64,000 nucleotides of DNA from Rhodospirillum sp047263945 (GTDB lineage Bacteria; Pseudomonadota; Alphaproteobacteria; Rhodospirillales; Rhodospirillaceae), in contig NZ_JBLAVB010000002.1 of assembly GCF_047263945.1 (NCBI RefSeq), positions 558,001 to 622,000 on the forward strand. Direction: 5' to 3'. Both the position numbers and the translations under genes were made by a program. Below are positions 17,111 through 25,523 of this stretch, piece by piece (the stretch's first letter is position 1; each line of letters begins with the position of its first letter). A model generated the notes under the pieces. It did not search any database and was not told where the DNA came from. It worked only from the letters and a program-made list of their open reading frames with translations.

Positions 17111-17707
17111 TCACATGCGGGGATCGGTCTTCAGCCGGGTATAGTCCACGATTCGCCGCACATGCGGCATTTCCCGTGCATAGGCCAGAACCCGGTTGCG
17201 TTCTGCGCTATCTTGCCCAATGCCCATGATGAACAGGGTTCCGTTCACCACGTCGATGGAATAGTTGATGGCCTGAACGTCGGAATCGAACAACAGAGTG
17301 GTCTCCAGCTTGTTGGTCAGCCAGACATCCCGAGCATAATCCACAAGATCCGATGTATCCTCAGCGGTCAATTCGCTGAGAACCTCTCGAACCCCTTCGA
17401 CTTCCCAGGCGAGGCGCACGGCCTCGATCCGATGGTCTGTTCGGGGGACCGAGCCGGTCAGGAGAACCCGTCCCTCCCGCACGGTGACATTCACTTGGCG
17501 AAACAGCTTTTCGTTGGTTTCAAACAACTTGCCGTTGATCGCCAGATCAATGGCCCCGTCATCGACCGCTCCGACGAAACCCCGTTCCTCCATGGCCATC
17601 GTGGCTGCCTTTGCCACGATGCCGACGGCCATGCCTTGGGGCGTACATCCCGCCAGCGGTCCCGGCAAAACACCGAACAGCACAAGCCCTGTCAGGATCG
17701 GCCCCAT
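17111..17707 (-). CDS. BON-domain lipoprotein (DolP/YraP-like)
   Basis: About 198 residues. The N-terminus is a lipoprotein signal ending in PLAGC, so it is expected to be lipidated at the Cys near residue 21. Two BON domains follow (NEKLFRQVNVTVREGRVLLTGSVP and NYSIDVVNGTLFIMGIGQDSAERNRVLAYA). DolP/YraP in E. coli is an outer-membrane lipoprotein that supports envelope integrity, encoded near yraN, rsmI and lpoA; the same neighbours occur here. ATG 17707 gives the proper signal; the frame extends to 17749. Confidence 0.88.
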   Translation of the reverse strand: MGPILTGLVLFGVLPGPLAGCTPQGMAVGIVAKAATMAMEERGFVGAVDDGAIDLAINGKLFETNEKLFRQVNVTVREGRVLLTGSVPRTDHRIEAVRLAWEVEGVREVLSELTAEDTSDLVDYARDVWLTNKLETTLLFDSDVQAINYSIDVVNGTLFIMGIGQDSAERNRVLAYAREMPHVRRIVDYTRLKTDPRM

Positions 17708-17836
17708 CCTTGACAGCCTCAAACCCGGGCACACCCATGACACTCCCAAACCGAGGGCGACAAGAGCCCTCTTGCTGACTGGTTTTCGAGACAGAGATCT
17801 GATTCCGTTTCGAGATGTTTAGACAGAGTCTAGCTC

Positions 17837-18202
17837 TTATAACCCCACGCGCCAAGCGTCACGCGTATGGTGAAGGCGAAAGAACCCCGTCACCACCATC
17901 ACGTCGAATCGGGAATCAATAGCTCCGCCCCGTATTCGATTGCGGGCGAGGAAAACCTCGGCTCCTCGCTGGATACGCTGTCTTTGCCTGGGCGTGACGG
18001 CGTCCAGGCCCTGGGTCAGGGTGGGGCGGGTCTTGACCTCGATGAAGGCGAGGACGCGGCCCCGGCGGGCGATGATGTCCACTTCCCCCGCACCGGTCCC
18101 CCGGCCCACCAGGAACCGCCGGGCGAGGATCCTCCAACCGGTCAGGAGCAACCAAACCGTGCAGAGCGTCTCTGCCCACCGACCCTGGCTCCGTCCAGAC
18201 AT
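17837..18202 (-). CDS. yraN: YraN family (UPF0102) predicted nuclease-fold protein
   Basis: A 121-residue protein with the UPF0102 pattern: GRWAETLCTVWLLLTGWRILARRF, then GEVDIIARRGRVLAFIEVKTRP, which carries the D-ExK arrangement of restriction-endonuclease-like folds. Family function is unproven but a Holliday-junction or DNA-processing role has been suggested for relatives. Its first base is shared with the end of rsmI, so the two overlap and are probably coupled. Confidence 0.93.
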   Translation of the reverse strand: MSGRSQGRWAETLCTVWLLLTGWRILARRFLVGRGTGAGEVDIIARRGRVLAFIEVKTRPTLTQGLDAVTPRQRQRIQRGAEVFLARNRIRGGAIDSRFDVMVVTGFFRLHHTRDAWRVGL

Positions 18203-19098
18203 CAGTCCTCTCCCCCCTTGGATAGGGTCAGGGCACGCTGATAGACGGTGCGCCGGGGCAGACCCAATTCCTTGGACAAGGCGTCGGATAGGGCGCGGAC
18301 TCCGTCTCCTGCGGCCAGGGCCTCGTGGATCAGCGCATCCAGGTCGGCCTCGCTGGGCGCGGCTTCGGGTGGCGGGGGACCGATAACCAGAACGACCTCG
18401 CCTTTTGGCGAGCCCGCCTGGGCGTAATGGGCGGCCAGTTCGGCCACTTTGCCCCGCCTTACCTCCTCATAAAGCTTGGTCAATTCCCGGCAGACAGCGG
18501 CGTCTCGGGCGCCCATGGTCTCGGCCAGCACCGCGAGTGTCTTGCCCAGGCGGGAGACTCCTTCGAACAGCACCAATGTTGCCGCGATGGGCGCCAGTTC
18601 GTCTCGGAACGCGGCGAGCTTTCCGGCTTTCGAAGGCGGGAAACCGGCGAAAAGGAAGCGGTCCGTGGGCAGCCCAGACAGGGCCAGCGCCGTTGGCACG
18701 GCAGACACGCCCGGCGCGGCGGTCACGGCGATGCCCGCGTCATGGCAGGCGCGGACCAGTTTATATCCGGGGTCGGAGATCAGGGGCATGCCCGCGTCGG
18801 AGACCAGGGCCACCGCCGCCCCTTCGGCCATGCGGGCGAGCAGGGCCGGGCGGACCTTGTCGGCATTGTGTTCGTGGTACGGGAACAGGCGGGTCGACAG
18901 GCCCAGCCGGTTCATCAGGCCACCGGTTACCCGGGTGTCCTCGCAGGCCACGAGATCTGCACATTTCAAGGTTTCAATGCCCCTCAGGGTCATGTCTCCC
19001 ATATTGCCGATGGGGGTAGCGACAAGATAGAGCCCCGGGGCAAGTGGACTTCCGCCCTGGGCGTCGCTAGGCTGAGTCGAGAAATTTGGTTCGGACAC
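18202..19098 (-). CDS. rsmI: 16S rRNA (cytidine1402-2'-O)-methyltransferase
   Basis: A 298-residue tetrapyrrole-methylase-fold protein with GLYLVATPIGNMGDMTLRG, ADLVACEDTRVTGGL, ALVSDAGMPLISDPGY and LPTDRFLFAGF, all RsmI hallmarks. It 2'-O-methylates C1402 in the ribosomal P site. The GTG at 19098 lies only 15 bases from the start of the divergent LpoA-like gene, so their promoters must lie inside each other's coding region or upstream leaders. The downstream yraN overlaps its stop. Confidence 0.96.
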   Translation of the reverse strand: MSEPNFSTQPSDAQGGSPLAPGLYLVATPIGNMGDMTLRGIETLKCADLVACEDTRVTGGLMNRLGLSTRLFPYHEHNADKVRPALLARMAEGAAVALVSDAGMPLISDPGYKLVRACHDAGIAVTAAPGVSAVPTALALSGLPTDRFLFAGFPPSKAGKLAAFRDELAPIAATLVLFEGVSRLGKTLAVLAETMGARDAAVCRELTKLYEEVRRGKVAELAAHYAQAGSPKGEVVLVIGPPPPEAAPSEADLDALIHEALAAGDGVRALSDALSKELGLPRRTVYQRALTLSKGGED

Positions 19099-19113
19099 GG
19101 GAGGACATCACCG

Positions 19114-20358
19114 GTGAAGGGTTGTGGAACAGGAAGGATCCGGTCTTTCGGATCTATGGGACGGACAGTGGGGCGTTTGGCCTTGGTGTCCGTGGTCGCC
19201 ATTGGGCTGGCGGCTTGTGCTCAGAATCGGGCGCGCGCCCCCCAACCGTCAAGCGTCGAACCGCCCCCCCCCATTGCCCAGCCCTCGGTGCCGATCCAAT
19301 CCCAACCCCTGGACGGCCCGGGCCTGATGAGCCAAGACCAGGTGGGAGCGGTGCGTGTGGCCTTCCTGGCGCCGTTGACGGGGCGGGCGGCCTCGGTCGG
19401 GCAGGCCCTGCTGAACGCCGCCCAGATTGCGGCGATTGAACGGGGATCGGATAATTTTATTCTGCAGCCCTATGATACGGGGGGCACCGCCCAAGGGGCA
19501 GCCAGCGCCGCACAGACCGCCATCGCCCAGGGCGCGCGCATGATCATTGGCCCCCTGTTCGCAGACTCCGTGCGGGCCGTTGCGCCCCTCGCCCAATCCC
19601 GGAATATCCCGGTGGTCGCCTTCTCCACGGTCAGCTCCGTGGCCGGTAGGGGCGTTTACCTCATTGGCTTCCTGGTGGAGGAGCAACTTCGGCGGGTTCT
19701 CTCCCAGGCACGGAGTCAGGGGAACAGCAAGATTGCGGCCCTGCTGCCTGGCAGTGCGGAAGGCGAGGCGACAGCCCAGGCCCTGCGGACTGTGGCGCCT
19801 CAGGTGGGGGTTCAGGTGGTCAGCGTCGCCTTCTATGATCCGACTGGCGCCAACGTGAGTGGTCCCGTGAGCCAGATCATCGGTTCGGGTCTGGATACCT
19901 TGCTGCTTTCGGATCGGGGGCTTGGTCTGGAGGCCGTCGCCGCTCAGTTGCCCTATTCGGGTTTGAATCCGGGGCAGGTCATGGTTCTGGGAACCATGCT
20001 GTGGAATTCTGAAACCGGACTGGGTCGGGAACCCATGCTGGTTGGCGCCCAATATCCGGCGCCGGACGAGCGGTCTTCAGCAGCCTTCAAGGAACAGTAT
20101 CGAAATACCTATGGGGCCAATCCCATCGATATTGCCGGATTGGGGTATGATGCCACTTCGTTGGCGGCAGCCCTGGCGCGGTCTGGTCAACCGTTCTCCC
20201 GGTCGGTTTTCGAAAGCTCCAACGGGTTCGCGGGTGTGGACGGGATTTTCCGCTTCCGGCCCGATGGAACCGTCGAGCGTGGGTTGGCGATCAAGGAAAT
20301 CACTCGGGATGGAGCCATCGAGGTGGTTCCGGCGCCGACCTCCTTTAGTGGAAGCTGA
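19114..20358 (+). CDS. LpoA-like penicillin-binding protein activator lipoprotein
   Basis: About 414 residues with a basic start, a hydrophobic LVSVVAIGL and lipobox LAAC, then a Pro/Gln-rich linker and a periplasmic-binding-protein-like domain (VRVAFLAPLTGRAASVGQALLNAAQIA ... GPLFADSVRAVAPLAQ ... VPVVAFST). This is the LpoA/YraM family, whose E. coli member activates PBP1A from the outer membrane. The GTG 19114 has GGGAGG nine bases upstream; ATG 19156 is the alternative. Gene order rsmI divergent from lpoA is as in enterobacteria. A terminator follows. Confidence 0.87.
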   Translation: MKGCGTGRIRSFGSMGRTVGRLALVSVVAIGLAACAQNRARAPQPSSVEPPPPIAQPSVPIQSQPLDGPGLMSQDQVGAVRVAFLAPLTGRAASVGQALLNAAQIAAIERGSDNFILQPYDTGGTAQGAASAAQTAIAQGARMIIGPLFADSVRAVAPLAQSRNIPVVAFSTVSSVAGRGVYLIGFLVEEQLRRVLSQARSQGNSKIAALLPGSAEGEATAQALRTVAPQVGVQVVSVAFYDPTGANVSGPVSQIIGSGLDTLLLSDRGLGLEAVAAQLPYSGLNPGQVMVLGTMLWNSETGLGREPMLVGAQYPAPDERSSAAFKEQYRNTYGANPIDIAGLGYDATSLAAALARSGQPFSRSVFESSNGFAGVDGIFRFRPDGTVERGLAIKEITRDGAIEVVPAPTSFSGS

Positions 20359-20393
20359 CGGGGCGTTGCTTACGGCGCTTTGTTATGGAAAAA

Positions 20394-20424
20394 GGCCCGG
20401 GGGTGGATACCCCCGGGCCATTAT
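20394..20424. terminator. Strong GC hairpin between the LpoA-like gene and the permease gene
   Basis: GGCCCGGGGGT and ACCCCCGGGCC form a perfect 11-bp stem with a GGAT loop. A-rich sequence lies on the left and ATTATTCTT on the right, so it can terminate both convergent genes. Confidence 0.85.
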
Positions 20425-20452
20425 TCTTGGAATTCATAGGGGAGGCAGCGGA

Positions 20453-21352
20453 TCACGCTGCGACCCTGGTCCGCCGTTTGAGCATGGATTGGCTGGCCAA
20501 CAAGGCGCCGCCGACGATCAACAGGCAAGCGACCGCCACCAGGGGGGTGGCCTCTCCCTGGCCGAAGGCGATCAGCAGCAGGGTGGAGATCAGCGGGGCG
20601 GCATAGCTGAAGGCTCCCAGGACCTGGATATCCCCGTGTTTCACCCCATGGTCCCAGGTGAAGAAGGCCGCACCGACGGGACCCAGCCCCAGGGCGACGA
20701 CGGCAATCCATTCTCCGGTGGTGGCGGGCCAGACCGTGGTTTCGAAGGCCAGGTGGCAGGGGACGGCCAGCAGGGCGGTTGCACCGCAGAACCAGCCCAC
20801 CGCGTCCGTGGGCACCGAGCCGAACTTGCGGGAGAGAATGGAGTAGCCCGACCAGGTCAGGGCGCAGACCAGGGCGGCCCCATGGCCCAACAGGTGTGCC
20901 GGGTCGAAGGCGATGGTTCCCCCCCTGGTGACGAGAAGGATGGTTCCGAAGAGACCCATCAGGGCGCCTGCCACATGGAACCAACGCAGGCGCTCGCCGG
21001 GAAGCAGGGCGGAAAAGACCACGATCAACAGGGGCCACAGGTAGGCGATCAATCCGGCTTCCACCGGCGGGGCATTGCGCAGGGCCATGAAGTAGAAGAA
21101 ATGGTAGCCGAACAGGCCGAGAACCCCCAGCACCCAGGCGGCGGCTGGTTGGTGCAGGTGGTCGCGGGCCCGTTCGCCCTTGGTCACCCATTTCGTGGCC
21201 ATCAGCAGGAAGGCGATGCCAAAGCTCATGGCGGTAAGCTGGAAGGGGGGAACCTTGCCGGTCCAGGTGGTGAACAGGGCAAGGGTGCCCCACATCAAAA
21301 CGGCGGTCGAGCCGATCAGCGTTGCGCGAACGGTATTGTTTTCAGATGTCAT
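20453..21352 (-). CDS. EamA/DMT-family permease, YddG-like
   Basis: A 299-residue inner-membrane protein with about ten membrane segments, in two repeated five-helix halves (GSTAVLMWGTLALFT early; GHGAALVCALTWSGYSIL in the second half; PVGAAFFTWDHGVKHGDIQVLG). The pattern resembles YddG-type aromatic amino-acid exporters more than sugar or RarD permeases, but the substrate is not certain. The ATG at 21352 was chosen for length; the frame extends upstream without membrane character. Confidence 0.87.
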   Translation of the reverse strand: MTSENNTVRATLIGSTAVLMWGTLALFTTWTGKVPPFQLTAMSFGIAFLLMATKWVTKGERARDHLHQPAAAWVLGVLGLFGYHFFYFMALRNAPPVEAGLIAYLWPLLIVVFSALLPGERLRWFHVAGALMGLFGTILLVTRGGTIAFDPAHLLGHGAALVCALTWSGYSILSRKFGSVPTDAVGWFCGATALLAVPCHLAFETTVWPATTGEWIAVVALGLGPVGAAFFTWDHGVKHGDIQVLGAFSYAAPLISTLLLIAFGQGEATPLVAVACLLIVGGALLASQSMLKRRTRVAA

Positions 21353-21527
21353 GGGAAACCCCGGACAGCAGCGTCCGCCCACAGGCGAACAGGTCCTTTC
21401 ACTGGTCGGCGAAAGGACGATCAAAAGCGGATTTGGCGACCGGTCGGGGTAAAGGCGCCCGAGGGCGGTCAGAGGCGGCCCGGATCCACACCCTCTGCCA
21501 TTGGGAAGGGGATGTGGATGATTTTTT

Positions 21528-21824
21528 CTAGCGGTCTTCGGCGATCTTGTCCATGGCCCGGGCCAGGGCGATGTCCTTTTCGGTGATCCCGCCGGCGTCG
21601 TGGGTGGAGAGCACGACTTCGACCCGGCGATAGACATTGAACCATTCGGGGTGGTGGTTCATGGATTCGGCGACCAGGGCGCAGCGGGTCATGAAGCCGA
21701 AGGCGGCGTTGAAATCGGCGAATTCGAAGGTCTTGGACAGGGCGTCCCGCCGGGGCAGTTCGCTCCAGCCGGACAGGGTTTTCAGGGCGTTGGCCCGGTC
21801 GGGGCCTTCCAGGCGGGGCGACAT
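21528..21824 (-). CDS. Pterin-4a-carbinolamine dehydratase
   Basis: A 98-residue protein with the PCD fold: GWSELPRRDALSKTFEFADFNAAFGFMTR and the active-site motif MNHHPEWFNVYRRVEVVLSTHDAGGIT. It dehydrates 4a-hydroxytetrahydrobiopterin, recycling the cofactor of aromatic amino-acid hydroxylases; some bacterial members have other or unknown roles. No hydroxylase gene is nearby. ATG 21824 gives the usual length; the frame extends to 21935. It lies 175 bases upstream of the permease on the same strand. Confidence 0.92.
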   Translation of the reverse strand: MSPRLEGPDRANALKTLSGWSELPRRDALSKTFEFADFNAAFGFMTRCALVAESMNHHPEWFNVYRRVEVVLSTHDAGGITEKDIALARAMDKIAEDR

Positions 21825-21920
21825 GGTTGTTTTCCCTTGTGGTGGGAGGGCTGAAAAACGATCTATGCACAACGTGGTCGTCCGGCTCGGGCGATCAACC
21901 CCTGTCCCATCGGAGTCCCC

Positions 21921-22379
21921 ATGAGCACGGATCACACCGAGGTCACCCCTCCCTTCGCCGCGCCGCGCTTCACCACACCGCCAACGCTGGCGGAGATGGA
22001 GGAGATCGCCCAGGCGGCCTTCGATTCCATTCCTGCCTTTCTGCGGGACCGTTGCGCCGATGTGGTGGTCCGCTTCGAGGAATTCCCCGACGAGGACGTC
22101 CAGGAGGCCATGGGGTTGGAGACGCCCTTTGAACTGTTGGGTCTATATCAGGGGGTGTCCCTGGACCAGAAAAGCCTCCACGACCTGCCCAGGGAACCGG
22201 ACATGGTCTTTCTGTACCGGTCGCCCCTGCTGGACTACTGGATCGAAACGGGCGAGGATCTCACGGATCTGGTCCGTCATGTGCTCATCCACGAAATCGG
22301 CCACCATTTCGGCTTTTCGGATGAAGATATGGAGAGGTTGGAGGGTCTGGCTGACGAGGACCAAGAAGACGAAGACTAA
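21921..22379 (+). CDS. Metallopeptidase-like protein (zincin, DUF1025 type)
   Basis: A 152-residue protein with a zinc-binding HEIGHHFG motif near residue 124 and upstream PDMVFLYRSPLLDYWIETGEDLTDLVRHVLIHEIGHHFG, matching the small minimal gluzincin-like family common in alphaproteobacteria. The acidic C-terminal tail is EDMERLEGLADEDQEDED. Likely a cytoplasmic zinc metalloprotease with unknown substrate. It is divergent from the pterin dehydratase gene and 74 bases upstream of the Lon-like protease gene on the same strand. Confidence 0.9.
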   Translation: MSTDHTEVTPPFAAPRFTTPPTLAEMEEIAQAAFDSIPAFLRDRCADVVVRFEEFPDEDVQEAMGLETPFELLGLYQGVSLDQKSLHDLPREPDMVFLYRSPLLDYWIETGEDLTDLVRHVLIHEIGHHFGFSDEDMERLEGLADEDQEDED

Positions 22380-22453
22380 AAATCCGCCGGATGGTTTTCC
22401 CATCCGAAAACTGGACACCGTTCCGCTGCCCTGTTCCCGAGAGTTCCTGTTTC

Positions 22454-24883
22454 ATGCCCCTTGCTCCTTTGCCCCCGTCTGCCTTGCGGCTGTCCTGCGA
22501 CGCCGATGCCCTGCCCTTCGCCAGCACCGCCGAGTTGGCCCCTCTGGACGAACCCTTGGGCCAGGACCGCGCGGTGGAAGCCATTCGTTTTGCCATTGGA
22601 ATGCAAAACCACGGCTATAATCTCTTCGCCCTGGGGCCGAAGGGGACGGGCAAGATGTCTCTGATCAGCCAGTTCTTGGCCGATGCCGCCCGGGACCGGC
22701 CCACGCCCGGGGATTGGGTCTATGTGCATAATTTTGACGATTCGGCACGCCCCCGGGCCCTGTGTTTGCCGCCCGGGCGGGCGGACTCTTTCCGCAAGCG
22801 GATGGACCGGTTGGTGGAAGACCTGGCCGTTGCCCTGCCTGCCGCCTTCGAGGGGGAAGACTTCCGGACCCGGGTCAAGGCCGTCGAAACGGCCCACGGG
22901 CGCCATCAGGAAGAGGTGATCAAGATCATGCGCGAGAAGGCGGAGGAACACTCCTTCCTTTTGGTGCGCACGGATGGCGGGTTGACCTTTGCCCCCGCCA
23001 AGGACGGAGAAGCCCTGACCCCGGAGGTCTACAACGCCCTGCCCGAGACCACGCGGGAAGAGATGACCGCCCATATGAAGGCCCTTCAGAAGGATTTGGA
23101 GGACAGCCTGAAGGACGTTCCCAAATGGGAAAAGGAACGGCGGGAGGCGATGAAGGCCGTCCTGCGGGACGTTGCCCGGGGTGCTGCGGAACATTTGATC
23201 GAGGAGATCCGTTGGGAATACTCCCAGATTCCAGCGGTTGTTTCACATCTGAACAGAATCCTTGACCATGTTGTGGACAACGTGGGCGAATTTCTGGGCA
23301 GCGAGGCCGAAGACGAGGAAGGCAGCCCCGCTGACAAGCAAAAGGCCAAGGCCCATGCCGTGGCCCAGGCGCGCAAGCGGCTCAAGGTCAATCCCCTGAC
23401 CACCAATGGAACCAACCAGGGCGCGCCGGTCGTCGTGGAGGACAATCCCACCCAGCCCAATCTGATTGGCCGGGTGGAGCATCTGGTGCGGTTTGGTGCC
23501 CTGACTACGGATTTTACCCTGGTGAAGGCGGGGGCCCTCCATCGGGCCAACGGCGGCTTCCTGGTGCTGGAAGCGCGGCGTTTGCTCCTGTCGCCCTTCG
23601 CCTACGAGGACCTGAAGCGGGTATTGCGGGCCGGACAGGTGAAGATCGAGGCGCCGGGCCAGACCCACGGGGTGATGACCACCGTCACCCTGGAGCCGGA
23701 GCCGGTCCCCCTGGACGTGAAGGTGATCCTTCTGGGGGATGCGGAAACCTACTACTTGCTGTCCGAGGGGGATCCGGAGTTCCGCGAGTTGTTCAAGGTG
23801 GCCGCGGATTTCGATACCCATATGCAACGGAACGATAACGCGGTTCTCTCCCTCGCGCGTCTTCTGGCCGGTTTGGTGACCCGGGAGGCGTTGCGTCCCT
23901 TGGATCGCACGGGGATTGCCCGGCTGGTGGAACGGGCGGCGCGATTAGCCGAGGATTCGGGCAAGTTGACCGCCCATATGGGCAGTCTGACGGATCTGGT
24001 CCGGGAGGCGGACTATTTCGCGGCCCAGGACGGGAGCGAGAGGATTGAGGGATCCCATGTGACCGCCGCTGTAGTGGCCGAGGAGCGGCGGGACGGGCGT
24101 GTTCGGGACATGATGCTGGAGGAAATCGTCGAGGGCACCATCCGGGTGGAAACGGAAGGGGAGGTGGTCGGGCAGATCAACGGGCTGGCGGTCTATCACT
24201 TTGGTCGGATTGGCTTCGGCCGCCCCAGCCGGATCACTTGCGCCGCCCGGGTCGGCAGGGGAGAGGTGGTGGATATCGAGCGCGAGGTGGACCTCAGCGG
24301 TCCGCTGCACAGCAAGGGGGTACTGATCCTGTCGTCTTTTCTGGCCACCCGGTTTGCCGTGGATGGTCCTCTGAGCCTCTCGGCGAGTCTGGTCTTTGAG
24401 CAATCCTATGGGGAGATCGATGGGGACAGTGCGTCCTCTACGGAGCTGTATGCCCTGCTATCGGCCCTGGGAGAGGTCCCCATCCGCCAGAATTTGGCGG
24501 TGACGGGTTCGGTCGATCAGTTCGGCAATGTCCAACCCATCGGTGGTGTGAATGAAAAGGTGGAGGGATTTTTTGATGTTTGCCAAGCCAAAGGGTTGAC
24601 CGGGGACCAGGGGGTTCTGATTCCCCGGACGAATGTCCGCCATTTGATGCTGCGACAGGACGTGGTCGACGCCTGCGCTGCCGGACGGTTCCATGTCTAC
24701 GCCGTCCATACGGTGGATCAGGGCATCCGTCTGCTCACGGGTCTGGAGCCCGGTGAGCGGGGACGGGACGGTCATTTCCCCAAGGGCAGCCTGAACGACC
24801 GCGTGGCCAAGCGCCTCGACGCCTTCGCCCGCCGGGCCAATAGGGAGTATGGGGAGCGGACGGGCCGACGCACCAAGGTGTGA
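22454..24883 (+). CDS. Lon-like ATP-dependent protease (LonB/YcbZ type)
   Basis: About 809 residues. The N-terminal region contains Walker A GPKGTGKMSL, then a long central region with coiled-coil character. A second AAA part includes HRANGGFLVLEARRLL and VILLGDAETYYLL. The C-terminal protease domain has the catalytic serine S659 in DGDSASST and lysine K702 in VNEKVEG, the Lon Ser-Lys dyad. This is the YcbZ-like class of Lon homologues found in many proteobacteria, cytoplasmic and separate from LonA. The ATG 22454 was chosen; ribosome-binding site is weak. Confidence 0.9.
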   Translation: MPLAPLPPSALRLSCDADALPFASTAELAPLDEPLGQDRAVEAIRFAIGMQNHGYNLFALGPKGTGKMSLISQFLADAARDRPTPGDWVYVHNFDDSARPRALCLPPGRADSFRKRMDRLVEDLAVALPAAFEGEDFRTRVKAVETAHGRHQEEVIKIMREKAEEHSFLLVRTDGGLTFAPAKDGEALTPEVYNALPETTREEMTAHMKALQKDLEDSLKDVPKWEKERREAMKAVLRDVARGAAEHLIEEIRWEYSQIPAVVSHLNRILDHVVDNVGEFLGSEAEDEEGSPADKQKAKAHAVAQARKRLKVNPLTTNGTNQGAPVVVEDNPTQPNLIGRVEHLVRFGALTTDFTLVKAGALHRANGGFLVLEARRLLLSPFAYEDLKRVLRAGQVKIEAPGQTHGVMTTVTLEPEPVPLDVKVILLGDAETYYLLSEGDPEFRELFKVAADFDTHMQRNDNAVLSLARLLAGLVTREALRPLDRTGIARLVERAARLAEDSGKLTAHMGSLTDLVREADYFAAQDGSERIEGSHVTAAVVAEERRDGRVRDMMLEEIVEGTIRVETEGEVVGQINGLAVYHFGRIGFGRPSRITCAARVGRGEVVDIEREVDLSGPLHSKGVLILSSFLATRFAVDGPLSLSASLVFEQSYGEIDGDSASSTELYALLSALGEVPIRQNLAVTGSVDQFGNVQPIGGVNEKVEGFFDVCQAKGLTGDQGVLIPRTNVRHLMLRQDVVDACAAGRFHVYAVHTVDQGIRLLTGLEPGERGRDGHFPKGSLNDRVAKRLDAFARRANREYGERTGRRTKV

Positions 24884-25019
24884 GGGGGCTGTCTTGCGCC
24901 CGCATCAAGGCGTCAAGATTATGTCCCTTGATGGGCTCCAGATTGGTTTGGATTTTTGTCCAATGGCCATGGCCAATCCCACCAGTGGGTGTCCAGGAGG
25001 GTCCTGATGGCCTCTTTAT
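24884..25019. other. Intergenic segment after the Lon-like gene
   Basis: CATCAAGG (24903-24910) and CCTTGATG (24926-24933) can form an 8-bp stem just after the stop, possibly a weak terminator without a T run. Otherwise no gene is visible before the repeat block. Confidence 0.35.
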
Positions 25020-25207
25020 CGAAACGGGGCAAATGCCTCCAACCCCATTTTTCTTTTGTACCCCGCCCCCAACCGGGGCCTGAAGCCCCGGACCCCCATT
25101 TGTTTTTTACCAATGGGATCAAAAGGTTCGTGACCCTTTGCGGGTCTGGGCAGAGCCCAGCTACAGCGAAGCAGGGTTTCCGGATTTTCAAGGACACAGA
25201 GTATACA
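25020..25207. repeat. Composite hairpin module (family C, copy 1)
   Basis: A chain of small hairpins: CGGGGCCTGAAGCCCCG, then GGTTCGTGACCC, then CTGGGCAGAGCCCAG, followed by GCGAAGCAGGGTTTCCGGATTTTCAAGGACACAGAGTATA. A closely matching stretch occurs at 56590-56710 in the same orientation. It has no coding capacity. Confidence 0.7.
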
Positions 25208-25210
25208 AAG

Positions 25211-25357
25211 AAGAGCTTGGGGCCTGGGGCCTTTCGGCCAATAAATGCCTGGGGTCTGGGGCCTTTCGGCCAATAAATGCCTAGGGTCTGGGGCCTTTCG
25301 GCCCCAGTGGGGGACGGGGCAAAGCCCCGTGACGGGAAAGCACCACTTGTCGTGTAC
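25211..25357. repeat. Family B hairpin module, copy 2, with a 32-bp tandem repeat
   Basis: This shares GGGGCCTTTCGGCCCCAGTGG, ACGGGGCAAAGCCCCGT and the end CTTGTCGTGTAC with the element at 3478-3636. The CCTTTCGG core is repeated at 25230, 25262 and 25294, a 32-bp period containing CCAATAAATGCCT. The matching left inverted end is missing, so this copy is truncated or fused to the family C module. Confidence 0.75.
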
Positions 25358-25385
25358 CGTGCCAAGCTGATCCCGTTTCCCTCTC

Positions 25386-25523
25386 ATACCAAGCGGCGCG
25401 GGTTGAAACCCAGGCCGCTTTTCTTGCGTTCAAACGCCAGGCGGGCTTTTACGCGCCATAAGGCGCGGCGGCCACTTGGCCGCTTCCAAGGTGCGGTGTG
25501 TCAAACTCACCGCACCTTGGTAT
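25386..25523. repeat. 138-bp dispersed element, copy 2
   Basis: Same length and ends as the copy at 3301-3438, with two differences found by eye. Its right end overlaps the metallophosphoesterase gene and, on the minus strand, encodes the last residues (YTKVR) and the TGA stop. The element therefore appears to have replaced or extended the original 3' end of that gene. Confidence 0.85.

Noticed and set aside
24919..25365. A 148-codon minus-strand frame
   Set aside because: It is made mainly of the hairpin repeats; similar peptide strings would come from any copy of the elements.
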